From Capra hircus (lineage: Eukaryota; Chordata; Mammalia; Artiodactyla; Bovidae): a DNA stretch of 64,000 nt. Location: assembly GCF_001704415.2 (NCBI RefSeq), contig NC_030819.1, forward strand, positions 37,442,575 to 37,506,574, in the 5' to 3' direction. Every line of letters begins with the position of its first letter. Within the stretch, counting starts at the first letter, position 1. The position numbers and the translations under genes are program-made. Positions 22,637 through 34,609 of this stretch are shown here, piece after piece. The notes beneath the pieces are model-generated. The model made no database searches, was not told the origin of the DNA, and saw only the letters and a list, made by a program, of their open reading frames with translations.

Positions 22637-23000
22637 ACCCTCATTAACTCTTCCTTGGACTGGTGAAATATTCTAACTGGAGTCTCTGCCTCATTCCCCA
22701 GAGATCCTTGTTCAGTGCTGTCAGATTTCTCCTCCTAAACTTTCACCTGGATCCTCTGCCCCGATCCCTTAAAGGCTTTGCATCTTCTCTATATGAAGTC
22801 AGCTCCTCTGGTGCGAAGTGCTTGCCCCCATCCAGCTCCACCACTGCGATATGGTTGGTCCACAGTGTATTTTTAGTCTTGGCTTCTACACATCCTTCTG
22901 GCCTTAGACATGTATTACGTCTCTCCACTGTGCATCACTCCACATGGTGTGCCCTCCTAATTCTGTCAGAAATCCTTGCTTTGTTCTTTTGCTTTGATCA
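22637..23000 (+). repeat. L2 LINE fragment
   Basis: Forward L2-like sequence directly right of the BovB TSD: ACCCTCATTAACTC, CTTGGACTGGTGAAATATTC, TAACTGGAGTCTCTGCCTC, then TCAGATTTCTCCTCCTAAAC. Diverged; right end uncertain. It suggests BovB inserted into or beside an L2. Confidence 0.6.
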
Positions 23001-23159
23001 AAACTTGGTTTGCACATAGTTTAAACAGATTGACCGCCACAGCTGGTTAAAAAACAGCGGCAAGTCTTTTCTTGTTTTATTCGTCTTGTTTTTCCATCCT
23101 CTGAGGAAATATGCTTAGCTGTCTAACAAACTGATAGTTACTAAAGGGGAAGTGTGTTG

Positions 23160-23392
23160 GGGGGAAAAATCAAGAGCTTGGGATGAACATATACATACTA
23201 CTATTAAATATATAGAAGATAACCAACAAGGACCTCCTGTTACAGCGCAGGGGACTCTACTCAATATTCTGTGGTGACCTAGATGAGAAAAGAGTCTAAA
23301 AAAGAGTAGATACATGTATATGCATATCTGAATCACTTTGCTGTACAACTAAAACTTAACACTGTAAATCAACTGTACTCCAATTTTAAAAA
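23160..23392 (+). mobile_element. L1 3'-end fragment, forward
   Basis: Forward L1 3' end: ATCAAGAGCTTGGGATGAAC, ACCAACAAGGACCTCCTG, GGGGACTCTACTCAATATTC, TTTGCTGTACAACTAAAAC, GTAAATCAACTGTACTCC and a short A-run. This is the only clear forward copy of the young L1 tail here. Confidence 0.87.
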
Positions 23393-24169
23393 AACCTTTG
23401 TATCTCTAACTCGTACACATTGCTTAGCTTGTCTTTTTGTTTCCTTTAGTGTTTGCCCTTATCTGTGGATTTCCGGGGTGTGAACAGGATTGAACCCTTT
23501 CCCACCCCATCTGTGTACCAAACCCACAGCTTTGCTGTCTCTCCACTGTAGTTGTGTCAGCTCTGTTCGGTCCTTATTAAGTGTTCACATAATTACAGCT
23601 ATGGAGACGCTACTCCAAGGTCAACATGTACTCTTCCTTTCTTGTAGGTTGCATTGTCAGGTTTTTTGTTTGCTGAGTTTTTTGAAAATTCGTATCCCTC
23701 CTCCAGTCCTGAGTTGTCTGATTCTCTCCTCTTTGCCTTCATGTTGCGTCAAGGCCTTCTTCTTGGGGTCTTGGCACTGCCCTGCCTCGTACACAGCTGT
23801 GGCCCTGGGGCCCCATACTTGTCAGTCTTTTTCCTCTGTCTTGAGCCATCTGTCTCCTTATCTCCTGGTTCCTCCTCCTTTGTTTACCTCCTTTTCTTTG
23901 CGTCTCCTCCTTCCTGAGAAGAGTCTTGTAGGAGAGGTACATACTTGACATCTAGCATGTCTTTACTTTTGTATTTGATTGGTGGCGAAGTTGGGTCTGT
24001 AGCATTCAGGGTGGCACGTTATTTTGCTTTGGGATTTTGAAGGCATCCAGCTTCCGTTTGGATGCCATTATGATTCTCAGTACTTCCGTTGATGACCTTT
24101 CCTTTCCCCTCCGCTCTTGCCTTTTCTCTCTCTCTGGAATCTTATAGAAGGCTCTTCCTGTTGCAGGAG

Positions 24170-25390
24170 TCCTGAATTTCTCAAGGATATACCATTTTTC
24201 ATCAAATATGTGTGTGATCAGTTTTCATCAAATTTTGCAGGTTCCATCATTTGCAGCTGGTTCAGCATTTTGCCCACTTTTAAATCCTTATTTTATGGAA
24301 ATTCTTCTTTTTTTTTTCAAATACACAAATCTCTTGTTATCCAAATTGATTCATTTATTGAGTTCAGATAGCAAGCAACCAGATAGGGATATGTCAGAGG
24401 ATGCAGGAATACTGTTTCTTCCCAAGCTGGCTCCTTCAAAATTTCTCATCAGCTGTTCAGTTCAGGGAGTTTGGGGAGCATGGGAGGGGCGTGCTGGGTT
24501 CATGCTGTCCCCATCACCCCTTTTGTTTCCTCTTTAACGCCCAGATTCCCAGGTTGCAGTCCTGGACTTCAGTGCCATTTTCGTCAATTCCAATTATTAT
24601 TTTGCTCCGGTTTTGTCTTTGCTTCTACTTTCTGAAAGGTCATGTCATCATCGTCTTCCCATCCTTTTATTTATATCATTTTGTTCTATTGTCACATTTT
24701 TAATTTCTAAAAGCACTTGTTGTTCTTACAGTAATCCTTTGTTCATGATGTCCTCTGTTTGTTTTTGAATGCATTTACAATCTCCATAATCTCCGATGGG
24801 AGCAGCAAACAGCTTCCTATAAGCTCTGCGTTAGAATGTGGGCTTCTCAGCAGAGTCACCTGGCTGGACTATGGTTTGTTGAGCCCCTGGTGGCAGGAGG
24901 TATCTGTAGGCTTGATTCTAGGACCAGTTAGCTTCTCATAGACAGATCTTCCAGACTCCTGCCTACAGGTATAGGCCAGGCAGCCATGTGAAACGTAAAT
25001 GGGAAGAAAACTGGACATCTCAGCACTCTGCTTGCCCCCAGCTCTGTTCTCTGTATGATTCCCCCACCTTCACAGAGTCCCAGGACTCCCAAGTAGAGGC
25101 CCTATGCTTTCCTGTATCCAGAGATCAAAGCATTCCTCTTCTAGGATTGGAGAGGGCGTATTCATGTGTACTCAGTGAAATATTGGAAGATCTAACTAAT
25201 TTTCAGAGGCATTGTCAAGCAGTCTCCCTGTTATAGCTTAACTTTACCCCCATTTCTAGAGTCACATGGAACTGACAGCCTCCGAGATTCTGGACGGTTT
25301 TGTTGGTTAAGTCAGTTGCTTCTCAGTTTTCCTCCCAATTGGCTGAGCTTCATTCAGCTTTCTAGGGTCTGCTAAATCATTTACCTTCCT
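24170..25390 (-). repeat. Possible old L1-lineage (L1M/HAL1-like) sequence
   Basis: T-rich sequence whose phrases (TCCTCTTTAACGCCCAG near 24529, TTTCTAAAAGCACTTGTTGTTC near 24704, GAACTGACAGCCTCCGAG near 25269) recall the reverse strand of old L1-related elements. I cannot secure the family or its limits by eye. Overlapping open frames here show no protein family. Confidence 0.3.
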
Positions 25391-25944
25391 TCCATCTGCT
25401 TTTCGCCTTTCCATATCTATATATATGTATTTGCTATTATTGACTCATCTTACATCATGTGCCAGAAGAAAAATCTATTACCTCTTATTTTATTTGAATT
25501 GGAGAGAGAGTAAAATTCAGTGTGTATGATCAATCTGCCCTTTCTTGATGCGAAAGTCATATTCTTGTTGGCTCTTTGCGTTTCCCTTTCTGTCAATCAT
25601 TTATCCATATGTTTTAACAGATTTTCTATTGAGTTTCCTGTCTTTTTCTTTGTAGAATTTCCAGGTTTGAGTTCCTTATTGAGTTTCTGTCGTTATGTTA
25701 ACAAACTTGGGCCATGTGATAAAGCTCTGCTCTCAAAATTCTAATTTTCCAAAATGTGAAGTTAGATGTTAATACTACTGGATTCTGAGGGTGTGTATTG
25801 TTGTGTGAGATTCACACAGCGTAAGTACCGCAGTGATTTAATGCCTTAAAAGTTTCTCTCTTTGTTTTAAATTACAGTCATTGAAAGAACACCTATTATG
25901 TAGCATATGATTTGTATAAGTTGTCTTGGTTGGAAATTGTAGAA

Positions 25945-26420
25945 ACCCAGACTGGCAGAGGCTGATTGTCCCAAAATATCTGTTCTTTCCTCTTTCTGTG
26001 ACAGTAGAATTTTTACTGGAGTGTATGGCTGCCCAGAATAAAGATGACTGACATTTTCTAGCTTCTAGAGGTGACTGAGGAAGTTCTAGCCAGTGAGATG
26101 TTAAGTGGCTGCTAGGAACCCACCTGTGAAGTCACCTCATAGCTTCCTTCTTTCTTTCTGTGTGTAGCACGCCGATGCAATGGCAGGAGGCCTAGCTGTC
26201 ATCTTAAACCCATGAGAGGGGTCAGGTTCTTGGAACGGCTGTCCTGGTGAGCTGCATTGCATGTGGTCCTGTAAGACTTGGGGAGGAGAACTTCCGCGCC
26301 AGCTCTGCATTCTGAACGCTAGAGATGCAGGCTGCCGTTGCGTGCGTCTAAGCCACCGTCCTTGTAAATCTGCTTGTTTGCTGACACTTGCAGCTAAACC
26401 CAATATTAACTGATACAGCA
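25945..26420. repeat. Possible old LTR-like interspersed repeat
   Basis: The block contains GGCTGCCCAGAATAAAGATG, AGTTCTAGCCAGTGAGATG and ends near AACTGATACAGCAATG. That layout recalls an old mammalian LTR-type or other interspersed repeat. Family not identified; limits uncertain. A 94-codon minus-strand open frame (26137-26421) lies within it and is not credible as a gene. Confidence 0.35.
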
Positions 26421-27531
26421 ATGCATACTTGCTTAATCAAAAACAGGTTTAGGGCTTATTGGCTTATGGGAGTGGGTTCATCCAAGAGGTGAAGCGGTCT
26501 TAAGTCCTGCCCCATGGAGCAGTTTAAATCATGTCATTAGTACACTCCTTCTCTATTCGCCTTTCAGGTTTGATACTTTTGCTTGCTTTATTCTCAGACG
26601 GTTCAGATGTGGCAACACTGTGACTTCTGGTTGCCTCTGTCATGAAGACATTTATATTCTCAGAGAAAGAGCAAGCACTTTTCCTGAGAATTTACCAGGT
26701 GTCCCTATTGCCTGTTCCCTAAACCAGGGGACCAGGGGAAGGATGCTCAGCTAGACCAGGGTCACATGCCCATTCCTGGGCTCCAGGCAGAAGGACATCC
26801 ATTCCCAGACACAGGGACTACATGGAATTTCTCTGGAATGAAGGAGGGGCTGGTTCCGAGAAGATGCTGGGAAAATAAATATATGTTTGGTTGCATTATA
26901 TATAAGTAGCCATCATGTTGCTGTGATTTTAAAATATATATATGTTACTTTCTTGCCTTTTCTGTGTTTTTCAGTAGTTCTTTCCAAACAACATAATGAA
27001 TGTTAAAATGAATGATTTTATTCATTTTATTCATGAGGCAAATCAGTGACAGTTGAGATAAAAATAAAATTAATAGTGCAGCAAGAATGTACAAAGTATT
27101 CTTTGCTTGTATAGAATAGTAGATAGATGATTAGATGAAAATATCTGTGGTTAAAAAAATCACAATATAATTTTAATAGAGATCATTTCTTAGTGATAAT
27201 TAAGCTTTCTTTACTAGAGTGGTTACAGTGTATCTTAGCAGACTGTCTCTATAGTTAAGAAACAACCTAATAGAACTCATTTGCAAGTTTTAATATTTGC
27301 CAGTAACTTCTTTTTCTCCCATGAGCTTCCTGAAAAGCCCCACCCAGTGTGATAGTTGACTCCAGTTTCTTATAATGGGGTGGAAAAGCAAATCTCAAGA
27401 GTCCCTCAGAATGAAATGAAATACATTGTTTCTTTTGGAAAACAAATGGAAAAGTATAATTTTTAAAATACATTTCGAGAATACAGGTATTGTAGCCTAT
27501 GAACAAACTAAGTACTTCTATCAACGTTCTT
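26421..27531. other. Unassigned sequence
   Basis: About 1.1 kb, AT-rich in its right half, with short (TA)n near 26934-26944. No gene or named repeat recognised. Confidence 0.5.
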
Positions 27532-27885
27532 TACAGCTTTATTGAGGTATGATACACAAAAAACTGCACATATTTAATGTATGTCATTTGAGTTTGAACA
27601 TCTGTGTACACCCATTATATCATCACCATAATCAAGGTAGTAAACATATCCATCGCTTCCCAATAGTTTGTAGTGTCTCCTTGCTTTTTTTTTTTTTTTA
27701 TGGTTCAATTCAGTCGCTCAAGAACACTTAAAAGGAGACATACCGTCTTAACAAATTTTTAAGTGCATGACATAATGTTGTTAGTTATATTTACTGTGTT
27801 GTAGAGCAGATCTCTAGAACTTGCTCTTCTTGTATTACTGTAACTTTATATCCATTGAACAGTAACTCCACTTCCATAAACTAAG
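27532..27885 (-). repeat. L1 3'-UTR fragment
   Basis: Reverse L1: CTTTATTGAGGTATGATACA, AAACTGCACATATTTAATG, ACACCCATTATATCATCACC, then after a break ACAAATTTTTAAGTGCATGAC and GAGCAGATCTCTAGAACTTG. The break (about 27686-27718) holds a T15 run and a tiny BovB-like tail. Confidence 0.75.
27702..27718 (-). mobile_element. Minute BovB/Bov-SINE tail relic
   Basis: TTCAATTCAGTCGCTCA matches the first bases of the reversed BovB or Bov-SINE 3' tail and stops there. It sits in an L1 fragment beside T15. It may be an extremely truncated insertion, or chance. Confidence 0.4.
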
Positions 27886-28699
27886 AAAGCTTTGCATAGA
27901 GGTGAGTCAGGCACTTTTAAAGATAAACTTTATATATATATGTATTTTCAAACTTCAGATTTATAGAAGAAAATGTGACAAGAGCATAGAGCGTTTTCTT
28001 ATACCCCACACCCATTTTCCCTTGTTACAAAAACTTTGCTCCTGTGGTATGTTTATTGCAATTATTGAACCAATACAGATACATCATTATAATAAGTTCA
28101 TACCTGCTTCCCATCTTTTCAGTTTTTACCCACTGTCCTTTTCCTGTTCCAGGATTTCATCCAGCACCCACACTACATTTTGGGGTCATACCTGTTTGGC
28201 CTCTCGTGGCTATGGTATGTTTCCTGTATTTGAGGACCTTGATTGACAGTTTATGGAATACCGGACTAATGTTTTGTAGGGTGAATTTCAACTGGTGTGT
28301 GTCCGATGTCCTTCTCATGATTAGTCTGGGCTTAAAGGATTTTGAGAGGAGGGTCACAGAGCTAAAGTGCCATTGTCATGATGTCAGATCAACAGTATAT
28401 GCGGTCAGAATGATTTATCACTGTTGATGCTGACCTGGGTTACCTGGCTTGAGATAGGGTTGGTCAAGTTTCTCCACTGTAATGTTTATCTACTTTCTTT
28501 CTTTCCTTACTGTTACTACCCTCTGGAAGGCAGTCACTGTGTGTCTCATAGTAGAAGAGTGGGGTGTAATGGTTTCTCCTTGAGGGTGAAGTGTATACAA
28601 AAATTATTTGGACTTCTTCAGCTCATGAGATTTGTCTGTTGTACCTTGTTATCTGTCTGTCTGTCTCTTTTTATCTAAACCTTTGTATTAGTATAGACT

Positions 28700-28822
28700 C
28701 TGCTGTTTGTTGTTTAGTCAGTAAGTCAAGTCGCTTTGTGGCCCCATGGACTGTAGCCCTCTAGGCTCTTCTCTGTTCATGGGATTTTCCAGGCAACAAC
28801 ACTGGAGTGGGTTGCTATTTCC
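28700..28822 (-). mobile_element. Bov-tA SINE, 5'-truncated, in L1M
   Basis: Reverse 3' half of a Bov-tA: TTTGTTGTTTAGTCAG, GCCCCATGGACTGTAGCCC, TTCATGGGATTTTCCAGGC, ending at GGGTTGCTATTTCC. The head is absent. TSD TAGACT at 28694-28699 and 28823-28828; the L1M reads on across it. Confidence 0.9.
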
Positions 28823-28974
28823 TAGACTTATGGCTGTTTATTTTATACTTTGAGTTATAATCTAATACTGCTTAATTTTGTTACTCAAATTGTACTAGGT
28901 TGGCACTGGAAACTCTTTTCTTTGGTCCTTTGACAAACTCCCTTAATTGTGTTTTTGTGTGTTTTTTGTTTTTC

Positions 28975-29047
28975 TCTTTCCTTCCTTTTCCCTTTGTCTT
29001 CCCCTTCCCCTCCTCTTCCCTTCTCTTCTCTACTTTCTTTCTCTACA
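28975..29047. repeat. Polypyrimidine tract
   Basis: About 73 nt nearly all C/T (CTTTCCTTCCTTTTCCC ... CTCTTCTCTACTTTC) inside the L1M copy. Three leucine/serine/proline-rich open frames here reflect this tract. Confidence 0.9.
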
Positions 29048-29205
29048 AGATGTTACATGTATCTTGTGTATCTCCTGCCTCTGTCCTACAGTCAGCCATT
29101 TCTTTATAAGACCTGGTTTCTTTTATTAGAGAATGGTATTAGAAACCAAGAACTGGGTACATGGTGTGCTTATTGCTGCTGAGGTGTTTTTATTAGCTCA
29201 TTTAT

Positions 29206-29870
29206 AGGTGTAGAATTGGAGATCCCAAATTAAAATGGTGGTAATGGAAGAGGGTAGAAATAGTTGTGGTCAGATTGTGGACTAAGAGGGCTGTGTCTGG
29301 GTAATATCTCTTCCATTCCTCTGCATTTTGGGAAGGTTTTTCTCTCTGATATTTTTTGTGAGGTGGTTTATTTTCCTGGCCTTTCTCATGAGTCATTTAT
29401 CTAAGGGCAAAGTATAAGAGAATTTTTATTAATGTTCTGACTGGCCGAGTTATTCATTGATCGATCACATCATTTTTTCTTTTTTTTTTTGCAGTTTGCC
29501 AAAAAGGCATACAATGAAATATGATCTGCTAAAGACTATTGTATATTGTTTCTGACAAAAAGAATAGATGCAAAATTCTTTATGAGATTATTGGTAAGCA
29601 TGAAGCCCTTTAGGACTATTTAATAGATATAATGCTCCTCACTCTCTTCTCTCCACTTAAACAGCAGTTGCTCTGAGCACTTGCCTAATGTATTATAACT
29701 AGACCTACAGCTTGATTTTCACACTTTAGTCTTTATTGAAAACATAAATATTATCTTGAATAGACAAATGCAAACTTTCCTTCAAGAAACTCTTCCTTAG
29801 AGAAAATTTTAAACCCTGTCTGATGGTATAGCATATCCTACTTTTGTCCCTTTGCATTAATTACTCAGTG
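29206..29870. other. Unassigned sequence
   Basis: About 0.66 kb with no gene or named repeat recognised. Short T-run near 29480-29491. Confidence 0.5.
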
Positions 29871-29881
29871 CTCTTAGAATG

Positions 29882-30098
29882 GGCTTCCGTGGTGGCTCAG
29901 TGGTAAAGAACTGAGCCTGCCAGTACTGGAGAGGTGGGTTCGATCCCTGAATCCGTAAGATCCTCTGGAGGAGGAAATCACCATCCATTCTGGTTTTCTT
30001 GCCTGGAAATCCCATGGACAGAGAGGAGCCTGGTAGGCTACAGTCCATGGAGTTGCAAAAGAGTCAGACACAGCTTAATGACTGAACAACAACGAAGT
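29882..30098 (+). mobile_element. Bov-tA SINE, full length
   Basis: Forward copy starting GGCTTCCGTGGTGGCTCAG with a near-intact B-box (GGTTCGATCCC at about 29938) and tail GACTGAACAACAACG. The flanks CTTAGAATG (left) and CTTTAGAAATG (right) look like a degraded TSD. Confidence 0.94.
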
Positions 30099-30109
30099 TC
30101 TTTAGAAAT

Positions 30110-31404
30110 GGGAGATCGGTAGCTTTTACTGGTTTTCCTGGTCAAGGGTCAAGCTACTTCTATAATCTGGATTTACTGTATTTCAGGAAAACATCAAAAA
30201 ACACTGCAGCCATTATGGAAGCAGAGAGTGTACACACACTCGTGCACATACAGAGGTTAATTTCTGATGAGGTCTGCTATGTGTCAGGAAATTGAAGTCA
30301 GTTGTTTCATTTTCACTGCTACTGTATTAACCTGGACAGAATGGCTCTCCATTAGGTTACTATGAATTATCTTATCCTTGTCCTCCTTCTCCACACCTAT
30401 ATTTAGCCATCCCTAAGTAGATTCTATTCTTTTGAAGCATTGGAGCACATTATTTTTTGATGGTTGAAATGGCGTAATTTTTCAAGGGATGAGGGTCTTA
30501 ATTTTATTTTTCTTCTGGCTGTTAGCAGACTAATTAGAAAAGCTTGAGCAGTGCTAGACCTGTACTTCATCCAAACTTTCAAGTTTAGACTTAATGAAAA
30601 AATAATATTTCACAAAGGGAATCTTCAGTTTAACCTTGTGGAGAGCGTTTTTAGTCAATCAGTCCGTTAGTCAGACTGCTTATCATGCATGGGGTCTTAA
30701 TACCTTTCTTTTTCTTCTTTTTTTTTAAACTGATGAGCCTTTGCTGTTTTCTTGAATCTCTGATTCCTATTTCACTCTTATTTCTCTGTACTTTGCTCTG
30801 TCTCCTGGGATATGTGGTAAAGTCCCTGCCCGTAGAGATCGTTGGGCTGTCTCAGTTTTAATTTGTGCCTCAGTTAATGCTTTTCTCATGTTCATTTAAA
30901 TGCTTTATGAGCATCTGTTCTCTGAAGCATAGATCTTATCTGTTTGATTGAATGACACATTGCAAATATTTAATGTTTCATATTTATGAGGGCTTTCTGA
31001 ATTATTTTATTACCCTTTTGGACATACTTATCAGGTCTTACTTAATTGATGTTAAGACTCAGCAATCCATTAAGCCTTTTTCAATCAATTCAAACTGAGG
31101 CTGTAACTAGGATTCCTGTAGTCCTAACTCCCACATGTTCACCATAGCTGAGTCAAAACAGAGTTTCTTTTTTGGGTTAGCTTCTTTCCAGGAATCTTTA
31201 GGACCTTTGACCTCTTGATATCATTGTTACAGTAAAAGCATGGACTATTGCCTGCTCAGGAGACATGCTCCCAGGTCAGATTCATTTTCAGGATTGGGTC
31301 CTCACATTGTAAATTGCATTTGAGATCTTATCTATTAAGAATCAGCCAGTAGATAACCTCATTCTAAATATTTAAGTAAGTTATTAATAAATCAAATACT
31401 TTAA
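30110..31404. other. Unassigned sequence
   Basis: About 1.3 kb, AT-rich, with no gene or named repeat recognised. Confidence 0.5.
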
Positions 31405-31600
31405 CAGAAAATAGTAGCAAACACTTACATAGCCCTTTTTAGGATATACATCTTTTCTGTGAAGGAAGTACTGTGTCATAATATTTGTTTTGCAGGTGAT
31501 GAAATTATGGTGCCGATAATTTATATACTTGGATTGTATTCACACAATAGCAAGGCAAGATTGGACCATTCTGACTCTAGAGACTGCTGTAAAAACTATA
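31405..31600 (-). repeat. Possible MIR fragment
   Basis: Reverse MIR-like order: AACACTTACATAGCCC, TTGCAGGTGATGAAATTATG, ACACAATAGCAAGGCAAGAT. Strongly diverged. Confidence 0.45.
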
Positions 31601-31740
31601 CTATCCTGTCCTGAGATCTATCCCTTCCTTTGGAGAGAGTGAGAAAGGGTGTTGGGGAGAGGATGGGTTCAGAGTGAGGGGGGAGAGAGGGAAGGAGAGT
31701 GTGTGTATGAGTCAGATCTGGGGGAACTTTGTTGCCATAT

Positions 31741-31869
31741 ATTTATTTTTACTCTTTGACCATGACCCGTGGCATGTGGGATCTTAGTTCCCTAACCAGG
31801 GTTTGAACCCGCGGCCCCTACATTGGAAGCACAAAGTCTTAACCGCTGGATCAGCAGGAAAGTTCCTTA
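31741..31869 (-). mobile_element. CHR-2-type SINE
   Basis: Reverse cetartiodactyl tRNA-headed SINE: GACCATGACCCGTGGCATGT, GGGATCTTAGTTCCCTAACC, GGGTTTGAACCCGCGGCCCC, GTCTTAACCGCTGGATCAGC. It is flanked by TTGCCATAT (31732-31740) and TTGCCGTAT (31870-31878), a 9-bp TSD with one mismatch. This class predates most Bov SINEs. Confidence 0.88.
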
Positions 31870-31878
31870 TTGCCGTAT

Positions 31879-32434
31879 CTTTGATGTTGGATTTCTTTTT
31901 CATGAAGTTGAGCTGCAGGTATTGGTGATTTTGAAGAGTTTTAGGAAATCACAGTTTGTGCTATCACTCGAAGTACTACAGTTCCTGTCTCCCCACTCCT
32001 CCAAATGTTAGCCCCATTTACCCAGTGGTTTCATTTGAGAATAAGTCAGCATTTTAACGTGAATATTCCAGGTCAGTTCCATTTGATACATATTTATCAG
32101 TCATCTCCTGTACACAGCATTCACAAGGATACATTCTTGACCTGGGTGGGACAAAGCCTTATCCTTAAGTAAAATACATCCATATTAAATACTCAGGTGA
32201 CTAACCACACTGAATGGTAGAAGATATGGTGGGAGTTCAGAGGTGGTAGAGAATTAGGACATAATTTGTTTGAGGAAGTGGCTTTCAAGAGAAGTTATGA
32301 ACATGGGATTTCTAATAGAGTATATTTGAGATAGAAGGAACCAGAGGTGCTTGGGAGGAAAGGTGTGCGTAAGAGGTTGAGTATGGTTGTTGGTTCAGAT
32401 GTGTACCTGGTGGGAAATATTTTTGAGATGTGGT
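31879..32434. other. Unassigned sequence
   Basis: No gene recognised. 32085-32180 (ATACATATTTATCAGTCATC ... TTCACAAGG) may be a worn MIR-class piece. Confidence 0.4.
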
Positions 32435-32444
32435 TTGGGGTTGT

Positions 32445-32723
32445 GAAGAGAAGGCACTGGCAACCCACTCCAGTACTTTTGCCTGGAAAATCCCATGGAC
32501 AGAGGAGCCTGGGAGTCGGCAGTCCATGGGGTCGCTGAGAGTCAGGCACGACTGAGCGACTTCACTTTCACTTTTCACTTCCGAGCATTGGAGAAGGAAA
32601 TGGCAACCCACTCCAGTGTTCTTGCCTGGAGAATCCCAGGAACGGGGGAGCCTGGTGGGCTGCCTTCTATGGGGTCACACAGAGTCAGACACGACTGAAG
32701 CGACTTAGCAGCAGTAGCAGTAG
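32445..32723 (+). mobile_element. Bov-A2 SINE, full dimer
   Basis: Forward copy with two Bov-A units joined through TTCACTTTCACTTTTCACTT, ending GACTTAGCAGCAGTAGCAG. A perfect 10-bp TSD, TTGGGGTTGT, lies at 32435-32444 and 32724-32733. The ends are defined and the copy looks recent. Confidence 0.96.
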
Positions 32724-32949
32724 TTGGGGTTGTAGTATGAATTTTATTTGTTGCCAGCACTGTGGAAATTGTTGTGGCAGTGAGAATGGAAAAGAAAGGA
32801 ATCAATTTAAGATCCCTTTTCTCAGGATGCATAGGGCTTGATGACTGATAGAATGGGAAAGATATGGGTGGAGTAGGAGGGTTAAGGTTGATGTCAAGCT
32901 TTTAAGATCAAGGAGACTTGGGAGGATGAATGGAGATCAGAAGAGGTGG

Positions 32950-33165
32950 TTCTCTCAGACGGTATACAGTCTGCCTGCAATGCTGGAGATCCTTGGTTTC
33001 AATCCCTGGGTCAGGAAGATCCCCTGGAGAAGGGAATGGCAACCCACTCCAGTATTCTTGCCTGGAGAATTCCATGGATAGAGGAGCCTGGCCAGGCTAC
33101 AGTCTGTGGAGTCGCGAAGAGTCAGACACTGACTGGGCGACTAACGCTTGAAATTTTCACTTTCA
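32950..33165 (+). mobile_element. Bov-tA SINE, head start missing
   Basis: Forward copy beginning inside the head (CTCAGACGGTATACAGTCTG), lacking the usual GGCTTCCCTGGTGG, then CCTGGAGAAGGGAATGGC to the tail GGCGACTAACGCTTG. No clear TSD. Confidence 0.92.
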
Positions 33166-33179
33166 CTAGCCTGCTTTGC

Positions 33180-34029
33180 TGAGCAAGGATTATTTCTGTA
33201 TTCACTGGAAACATTTTTTGACCACCTCTGTTGTGGAAAGCCTGAATCAAACGACTGACGGTTGTTTAAAGGGTGTGTGTTTAAGGAGTGGGGACAGCTC
33301 CATAACGGAACTGTGGAGAAAATACCTCTTCATAACAACAGCTTTGTTATGTAGCACATTCAGTGTGTCTGGATGAGGTATTCTAAGAGCCTCTTGTTCA
33401 GTCTCAAGTGGTTTGAAAATAAAGGAGAGAAGTTGTAGGCATACTTACATTGGCTCTGAGTGTGTAGGACTGAGCTCCATTTCTGAAACTGTTTTTGGCT
33501 TGATGGTGGCTCCCGAGTTCTCTGCCTTCCAGTGTCCCAGTCCGGGACTGCAGTTGTTCAGGGCAGCCACTTGGAGCATCTGATCTCAGGAGTGGTGGGT
33601 GGTCTGAGTGTGCAGTCCTGTATTTTATGCACAGGTGGCGTCGAGCATACCTTTCTTCCTTGGCAGTGCTCTCCATGATGGCACAAATCCTGTCTGCTTT
33701 AGATGACTATTGAATTTTAGCACTTGGCAGCGTGCCTCATACATGGTAGACTCATAAAAACAGAAGTGAAGTGGTGATGAGTTGTTCCCATATCCTGTAG
33801 CAGATTAAGTTTGCAAACATGATATTCTGATGGCTGTTTATTAGGGAAAGTGTGAACTAAGGAACCTGCAGGTCTGATTTACCCTTTATCTATTTCAGTA
33901 TGTGATACCTGTAGTTGGATTATTTCAACCAGAATATCTGTTTAACACTATAGTTGATTTTTGACATTCATGGGTTCCCCCCACCCCACAAGTGTAATTT
34001 GGTTTTTATTGGTCCTTTATACTTATGAA
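33180..34029. other. Unassigned sequence
   Basis: About 0.85 kb with no gene recognised. 33720-33760 (CTTGGCAGCGTGCCTCATAC) resembles a MIR 3' piece. Confidence 0.45.
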
Positions 34030-34575
34030 TATATTTTTGGTCAGCTTATAAGTTTCCAAAAGACAAAGATAACCCTTCCTGGATTCTTACTGGGCTTGCA
34101 TTGAATTTATACGACAAATTTTGGAGAGAAAGGACATTTAAAAAAAATACTTTCAGTCTCATAACTTGGTCTCTTCAGTCATCTGTTTAATGTCTTTGAT
34201 AATTTTTTAGATAAAATATATTTTACTTAACAGGGAAAGGGTAAAAATTCTGTAACATAGTAAGTCTTATTAATTTTGCCTGCATGTCTTCTTTTTCTAA
34301 TTTTATTGAGATATAATTAAACACTGCTGTGTAAGTTTGTGTAGAGGATAATGGTTTGACTTTGCATACATTATGAAATGATTGTTATAAGTTTAGTTAC
34401 TAACCATCATCACACAGATACAATAAGAAGAAATAGCCCCCCACACCCCAAAAATAGGTTTGTTTTTTTTTTTTTCCTTGTAATGATAGCTCTTAGGATT
34501 TGCTTTTCTGAGTTTCTTTTTGAACAAGCCATCCTGTGTACTTTATAAATTGACTGTAAGGTACTGTTTTGTGTT
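34030..34575 (-). repeat. L1 fragment(s), old
   Basis: Reverse L1: TTACTGGGCTTGCATTGAAT (34088 on) from the coding part. From about 34295 a 3'-UTR type piece follows: TTTATTGAGATATAATTAAA, GCATACATTATGAAATGATT, AACCATCATCACACAGATAC. These may be two separate copies. A T13 run lies near 34464-34476. Confidence 0.65.
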
Positions 34576-34609
34576 GATTTATGGACTACAGGTCCTGTGC
34601 GAAAGGGTT

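Larger units (their letters stand above)
27920..29205 (-). repeat. L1M-type LINE 3' region, about 1.3 kb
   Basis: Long, old, reverse L1M copy. Ordered landmarks: GAACCAATACAGATACATCA, TGTTCCAGGATTTCATCCAG, CTTCTCATGATTAGTCTGGG, AAGTGCCATTGTCATGATG, TTATCACTGTTGATGCTGAC, GTTTCTCCACTGTAATG, GGAAGGCAGTCACTGTG, TTATTTTATACTTTGAGTTA, GAATGGTATTAGAAACCAAG. It is interrupted by a Bov-tA at 28700 and contains a pyrimidine tract at about 28975-29047. Non-coding. Confidence 0.82.

Noticed and set aside
23490..23948. 152-codon forward open frame rich in Leu, Ser and Pro
   Set aside because: C/T-rich sequence giving low-complexity peptides in several frames; no family recognised.
29882..29955. tRNA-like sequence with B-box
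   Set aside because: It is the head of a Bov-tA SINE; no complete cloverleaf tRNA gene is present.
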